The position numbers were made by a program, and so were the translations under genes. Of a DNA stretch of 64,000 nt, positions 59,136 to 64,000 are shown one piece after another. Source of the DNA: Piliocolobus tephrosceles (taxonomy: Eukaryota > Chordata > Mammalia > Primates > Cercopithecidae); the NCBI RefSeq assembly GCF_002776525.5, contig NC_045434.1, positions 195,730,678 to 195,794,677 on the forward strand, written 5' to 3'. Each line of letters opens with the position of its first letter. Within the stretch, counting starts at the first letter, position 1. Below the pieces are notes generated by a model. It worked only from the letters and a program-made list of their open reading frames with translations, did no database searches and was not told the origin of the DNA.

Positions 59136-59504
59136 ACAAGAAAAATATCTACCTTGATCCTTTTCAAATTTCTTCCCTACCAGTCCACATGGTTGGGGAG
59201 CTACACTTCTGTTTCTTGTCTGCATTTCTTGAGTCATTCCCCGTGCCCTACTTCCTTGCCCTGTGCAAGGAAAATAAAGACAAATACGGCAAAACTAAAG
59301 AGATAATTATGGTACAATGTAGTAAGGAGAATTGTGCTTTCTCCATGAGACTGTAGGCTTTCCAAAACTGGAGAAGAATGTCTCCATGATCAGCATCCTG
59401 GGTTGGGATCTGTATCTCATTGCTAGTGAGGCAAGAGGAGGAAACAGGCTCAGATGGGTATGTAACTTAAGGTCTGGGCTGATCACTGTCTGTGCTGAGA
59501 CTCT
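59136..59504. other. Low-copy stretch
   Basis: About 370 bases, no gene or named repeat seen. Confidence 0.45.
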
Positions 59505-59793
59505 TTATTTTTCAGATGGAGTTTTGTTCTTGTTGTGCAGGCTGGAGTGCAGTGGTGCGATCTCCGCTCACTGCAACCTCCACCTCCTGGGTTCAAGCGA
59601 TTCTCCTGCCTCAGCCTCCCGAGTAGCTGGGATTACAGGCGCCCACCACCAAGCGTGGCTAATTTTTGTATTTTTAGTAGAGACAGGCTTTCATCATATT
59701 GGCCAGGCTAGTCTCAAACTCCTGACCTCAGTGATCCACCCACCTCGGCCTCCCAAAGTGCTGGGATTACAGGCGTGAGCCACCGCACCTGGC
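59505..59793 (-). mobile_element. AluS-like
   Basis: Full antisense copy, 'tgtgctgagact' on both sides. Confidence 0.9.
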
Positions 59794-60889
59794 CTGTGCT
59801 GAGACTTGTACTCAAATCTGTGTAATTCTGGAGGGTTCTTGTCAGCAGCACAAGCTGGAATGAGTCATGGCCAGGATCAGGTGGTCTGGAGCCAGCTCAG
59901 CCACTGATGACTGACCTCTCAGCCATGATTCCTGTCCTCAGGCCCAGACAGGGATGACTCACTGGAAAGCAGGAGAGTGGCTATGGCTCTGGGTCAGCCT
60001 AGAGAACCATTTTATTGCCATCATTATCTCTATCTTCATTAGCCAAATTGTTGACTGCCTATTAAGCAGTCAGACAGCTGACGCATGCTGTGCCCTGCAT
60101 TAACCCCACCCTGTCCTTGGGGCATTCAAATATCCTAGAACCCGTGATGCTGGCAAAAAGCCAACACCCACTATCGATCCATTAATTCATTCTATCACTA
60201 AACATCTCTCAACCTCCACTTGTACCAACCCTTGTGCTAGATGCTGGGGTAGGGGGCACAGAATAAATAAGATACATTTCTTACTCTCATGAAACACCTT
60301 GTCTGTGGTGGAGCAAGACACATAAGTAATTGTAATGCAGAGTGATCTGAGCTGTGATAGGGGTACAGACAACAGGCAACAGGAGAGATTAAATGTGTCT
60401 CAAGGTGGGAAAAATGCTTCACCCAAGTGGTGACTGGTTTGAGCTAAAGAGAACGAATAGGGTTTTGCTAGGCAACCCAAGGGATGGACATTCTAAGCAG
60501 ATATATGCAAAGACACAGAGATGTCAGAGAGCAAGGGGTGCTTAGCTAACTGCAAGTGATGTGTGGGGCCCAGGGTAGCAGGAAATGGGCCTGGAGAGAT
60601 GACAGGGACCACCTCACAGAACAAGACAGCACAGAAAGGAAGTATCAATGAAACTGATGGAGGCGACAATGCTAAGATCTCAGGGGAGTCAGAGTTAACA
60701 AAGAGACCTCCTCTTCCTGGCAGGGTATGACCAGAAGAAACCCCAGGCTATGGCTGCTCACTCTGGGTAGCTACTAAACTATAACCACAAAACATTTGTG
60801 CTCTAAACACATTTCCTGGATTATGGTATTTCATTCTCACAACTCTGTACTGGAAGTACTATCATTATCTCCATCCGCTTTATCTTTCT
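59794..60889. other. Low-copy stretch with an old LINE/SINE-like repeat
   Basis: 60185-60610 ('accaacccttgtgctagatgc', 'aataaataagatacatttc', 'atgcaaagacacagagatg') resembles an ancient mammalian repeat of L2/L3 type. The family is not certain. No gene seen. Confidence 0.5.
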
Positions 60890-61485
60890 TTTTAAGACAG
60901 AGTCTCACTCTGTTGCCCAGGGTGGAGTTCAGTGATGCGATCTTGGCTCACTGCAACCTCCACCTCCTGGGTTCAAGCAGTTCTCGTGTCTCAGCCTCCC
61001 GAGTAGCTGGGATTACAGGCGTGCGCCACTACGCTCAGCTAATTGTGTATTTTTAGTAGAGACAGGGTTTCTTTTTTTTTTTGAGACGGAGGCTCGCTCT
61101 GTCGGCCCAGGCTGGAGTGCAGTGGCCGGATCTCAGCTCACTGCAAGCTCCACCTCCCGGGTTTACACCATTCTCCTGCCTCAGCCTCCCGAGTAGCTAG
61201 GACTACAGGCGCCCGCCACCTCGCCCAGCTAGTTTTTTTTGTATTTTTTTTTAGTAGAGATGGGGTTTCACCGCATTAGCCAGGATGGTCTCGATCTCCT
61301 GACCTCGTGATCCGCCCGTCTCAGCCTCCCAAAAGTGCTGGGATTACAGGCTTGAGCCACCGCGCCCGGCCTGAGACATGGTTTCTACATTTGGTCAGGC
61401 TGGTCCCGAACTCCCAACCTCAGGTGAACCACCCGCCTCGCCCTCCCAAAGTGCTGGGATTATAGGTGTGAGCTACCACGCCCAG
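60890..61485 (-). mobile_element. AluS-like split by a younger Alu
   Basis: Pieces 60890-61070 and 61372-61485. Confidence 0.86.
61071..61371 (-). mobile_element. AluY, Old World monkey type, nested
   Basis: Near-consensus antisense, with 'gagacagggttt' and 'gagacatggttt' as its target duplication. Confidence 0.93.
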
Positions 61486-61622
61486 CCTTTTTTTGTATTT
61501 TTTAGTAAAGACGGGGTTTCACCATGTTGGCCAGGCTGGTCTCAAAGTCCCGACCTCAGGTGATCTGCCCGCCTCCGCCTCCCAAAGTGCTGAGATTACA
61601 GGCATAAGCCACCACACCCGGC
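61486..61622 (-). mobile_element. Alu, truncated
   Basis: One arm of an antisense Alu directly adjoining the previous one. Confidence 0.83.
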
Positions 61623-62027
61623 CTCCATCCATTTTATAGATGAAGAAACTCAAGGAGTGAAGGACATGCCAATGTGCCAAATTGGTATCTTGATCATTTT
61701 GAGTTGGAAACCTTGGAGAAACTGTAATTTCAGAAAGGGCGAACTGACCTGCCTCTTCCAGCATGCAGCAAGCCATCAAGATTCCTCTGTGAGGTATACC
61801 CTCTCTATACCAGGGCAAAAAAATAGCCCTGATTACCAGAGACTGGGAACTCGGGGCTGCAACGGACCTGAATAAATATACTTTCCAAGGTAACCCTTAT
61901 TTTCCACTAGTTCCACCTCAAATATCTCCTCATCACTCACCTAGAAATTTACTGCCCCTAGCTAGATATCCCTTGTCCTGTGACTTCTCAAATTTATTGT
62001 TGTCTAAAAAGTACAAAAGCATCTTGT
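61623..62027. other. Low-copy stretch
   Basis: About 400 bases. 'ttttatagatgaagaaactc' at its start is a MIR-like remnant. Nothing else recognised. Confidence 0.5.
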
Positions 62028-62330
62028 GGTCGGGCACCGTGGCTCACGCCTGTAATCCCAGGACCTGGGAGGCTGAGGCGGGAGGATCACCTGAGGTCCA
62101 GAGTTCGAGACCAGCCTGGCCAACATGGTGAAACCCCCATCTCTAGTAAAAATACAAAAATTAGCTGGGTGTCGTGCTGGCCTGTAGTCCCAGCTACTTA
62201 GGAAGCAGAGGCAGGAGAATGGCCTGAATCTGCCAGGTGGAGGTTGCAGTAAGCCGAGATTGCATCACTGCATGCACTCCAGCCTGGGCAACAGAGTGAG
62301 ACTCTGTCTCAAAAAAAAAAAAAAAAAAAA
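62028..62330 (+). mobile_element. Alu sharing private variants with the next Alu
   Basis: Left arm differs from the next copy, but the right arm carries the same rare changes ('cttaggaagcagagg', 'ggcctgaatctgccagg', 'atcactgcatgcact'). Confidence 0.9.
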
Positions 62331-62433
62331 CTTGTTTTGACCAGTTCTTCAGACTTCACTCTCTTGTGACAATCCCCACATACACGTAAAACTAATAAAA
62401 TATTATATAATGTCGAAATATCATACAAGAATA

Positions 62434-62710
62434 GGCCAGACTCAGTCGCTTGCACCTGTAATCCCAGCACTTTGGGAGACCGAGGTGGGCAGATCACCTG
62501 AGGTCAGGAATTCGAGACCAGCCTGGCCAACATGGTGAAACCCCATCTCTAGTAAAAATACAAAAATTAGCTGGGTGTGGTGCTGGCCTGTAGTCCCAGC
62601 TACTTAGGAAGCAGAGGCAGGAGAATGGCCTGAATCTGCCAGGTGGAGGTTGCAGTAAGCCGAGATTGCATCACTGCATGCACTTCAGCCTGGATGACAA
62701 AAAAAAAAGG
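62434..62710 (+). mobile_element. Alu sharing private variants with the previous Alu
   Basis: Right arm almost identical to that at 62130-62285. Short A-tail. Confidence 0.9.
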
Positions 62711-62803
62711 TATGTAATAAAATAAAAAAGAAATACAATCCAGATATGATGTGTGTTTAAACCTAGATATAATTGTCCTAGCTACAATTTCCCACTCATT
62801 AGA

Positions 62804-62810
<7 letters not shown>

Positions 62811-62835
<25 letters not shown>

Positions 62836-63527
62836 GACAAAGTNNNNNNNNNNNNNNNNNNNNNNNNNNNNNNNNNNNNNNNNNNNNNNNNNNNNNNNNN
62901 NNNNNNNNNNNNNNNNNNNNNNNNNNNNNNNNNNNNNNNNNNNNNNNNNNNNNNNNNNNNNNNNNNNNNNNNNNNNNNNNNNNNNNNNNNNNNNNNNNNN
63001 NNNNNNNNNNNNNNNNNNNNNNNNNNNNNNNNNNNNNNNNNNNNNNNNNNNNNNNNNNNNNNNNNNNNNNNNNNNNNNNNNNNNNNNNNNNNNNNNNNNN
63101 NNNNNNNNNNNNNNNNNNNNNNNNNNNNNNNNNNNNNNNNNNNNNNNNNNNNNNNNNNNNNNNNNNNNNNNNNNNNNNNNNNNNNNNNNNNNNNNNNNNN
63201 NNNNNNNNNNNNNNNNNNNNNNNNNNNNNNNNNNNNNNNNNNNACACGGAGTCTCGCTCTGTCGCCCAGGCTGGAGTGCAGTGGCCAGATCTCAGCTCAC
63301 TGCAAGCTCCGCCTCCCAGGTTTATGCCATTCTCCTGCCTCAGCCTCCCCAGTAGCTGGGACTACAGGCGCCCGCCACTTCGCCCGGCTAGTTTTTTGTA
63401 TTTTTTTTTTAGTAGAGACGGGGTTTCACCGTGTTAGCCAGGATGGTCTCGATCTCCTGACCTCGTGATCTGCCCGTCTCGGCCTCCCAAAGTGCTGGGA
63501 TTACAGGCTTGAGCCACCGCGCCCGGC
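62811..63527 (-). mobile_element. AluY, Old World monkey type, around a 400-N gap
   Basis: T-run at 62809-62835, a gap, and a near-consensus antisense AluY at 63244-63527. 'tagaagactttt' (about 62800 and 63530) is the target duplication. A single Alu accounts for both flanks, so 400 N probably overstates the missing sequence. Confidence 0.85.
62844..63243. other. Assembly gap (400 N)
   Basis: 400 N inside the T-run/start of an antisense AluY. Confidence 0.98.
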
Positions 63528-63559
63528 CCTAGAAGACTTTTTAAATTTCTTATTTTTAT

Positions 63560-63687
63560 TATTTTTTGTAGAGACAGGGTCTCACTATGTTGCCCAGGCT
63601 GGTCTCCAACTCCTGGCCTCAAGCGATCCTTCTGCCTTGGCCTCTCAAAGTGATGGGATTATAAGTGAGAGCCACTACGCCTAGCCA
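63560..63687 (-). mobile_element. Alu-like monomer fragment
   Basis: A single antisense right-half fragment, about 130 bases. Confidence 0.78.
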
Positions 63688-64000
63688 TGTTTTTCAATTT
63701 TTAAAATTCATCATATAGTTGTATATTTGCTATCACAAGGTAACTATTGCTTTCTGAAATGAGTTATTTTCACTTTCAGTATTTTTACATTTTAAATATT
63801 GAGTAAAACAATATTCATAAATATGTGTAAAGTATAAAGAATAACAGTAGAATGAACTCTATTACTGTTTCATAGGTCATTATTACCATTAACTTTGAAG
63901 TCCCTTTCTAAATCTATCATTTCCCTCCAAAGTTAACAACTACCCTGGATTTTATGTTAATTATTTATTTGCTTTTCTTTCTGATTTTAAAGCATATTTA
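63688..64000. other. AT-rich end of window
   Basis: About 310 bases of AT-rich sequence, no feature recognised. Confidence 0.45.

Noticed and set aside
60187..60422. Two short minus-strand frames
   Set aside because: They lie in an ancient interspersed repeat and have no protein-like features.

Overview
This is primate nuclear DNA, most likely from an Old World monkey such as a macaque or a relative. Two observations support that. Three intact, spliced vertebrate genes are present in a known chromosome 1p36.11 order. The youngest Alu copies carry variants typical of cercopithecid AluY subfamilies ('gatccggccactgc' in the right arm, 'actagccgggcgagg' between the arms) rather than the human AluY form. 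Nothing in the window looks bacterial, and I found no CRISPR array, operon or tRNA gene. Most of the 64 kb is interspersed repeat, dominated by Alu.

Layout, relative to the human map read in reverse. (1) 1-11.7 kb: Alu-packed flank or intron upstream of the KDF1 coding exons. It holds a solo HML-2-type LTR5 (3249-4216), a processed OSTC pseudogene (6111-7462), a processed RPL32 pseudogene (8701-9031, minus) and an L1M 3' end. (2) 11739-14735, plus strand: the three coding exons of KDF1 (keratinocyte differentiation factor 1, 398 aa). (3) 14.7-17.8 kb: spacer between two convergent genes. (4) 17835-44270, minus strand: all nine coding exons of NUDC (nuclear distribution C, 332 aa here), with an 18-kb Alu-filled intron 2 and a CpG-rich promoter at about 43.86-44.52 kb. 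(5) 44.5-53.1 kb: L2, Alu and MIR repeats, then an alternating TA/CA tract. (6) 53425-56215, plus strand: the two-exon NR0B2 gene (SHP, 257 aa), whose promoter shows an FXR-type IR-1 element, an LRH-1-type site, an E-box and a TATA-like box. (7) 56.2-64 kb: 3' flank with low-copy sequence and Alus. GPATCH3 would be expected just beyond the window.

The genes are neighbours, not a pathway. KDF1 acts in epidermal progenitor differentiation. NUDC is a p23-like co-chaperone of the dynein/LIS1 system. NR0B2 is an atypical nuclear receptor that represses bile-acid and metabolic genes. KDF1 and NUDC are tail to tail, while NUDC and NR0B2 are head to head about 9 kb apart.

I see no sign of a new multi-gene system. 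The items most worth a second look are: a five-copy 56-bp tandem array grown out of an Alu; a non-Alu insert with a 10-N gap inside another Alu; two neighbouring Alus that share private variants (gene conversion or duplication); upstream start codons just before the KDF1 start; a 52-codon membrane-anchor-like small ORF upstream of NUDC; and two unusual residues in the NUDC CS domain. Four runs of N (100, 10, 100 and 400 bases) sit in or beside repeats and limit what can be said there. Repeat boundaries are read by eye and are usually good to within about 10 bases; subfamily names are approximate.
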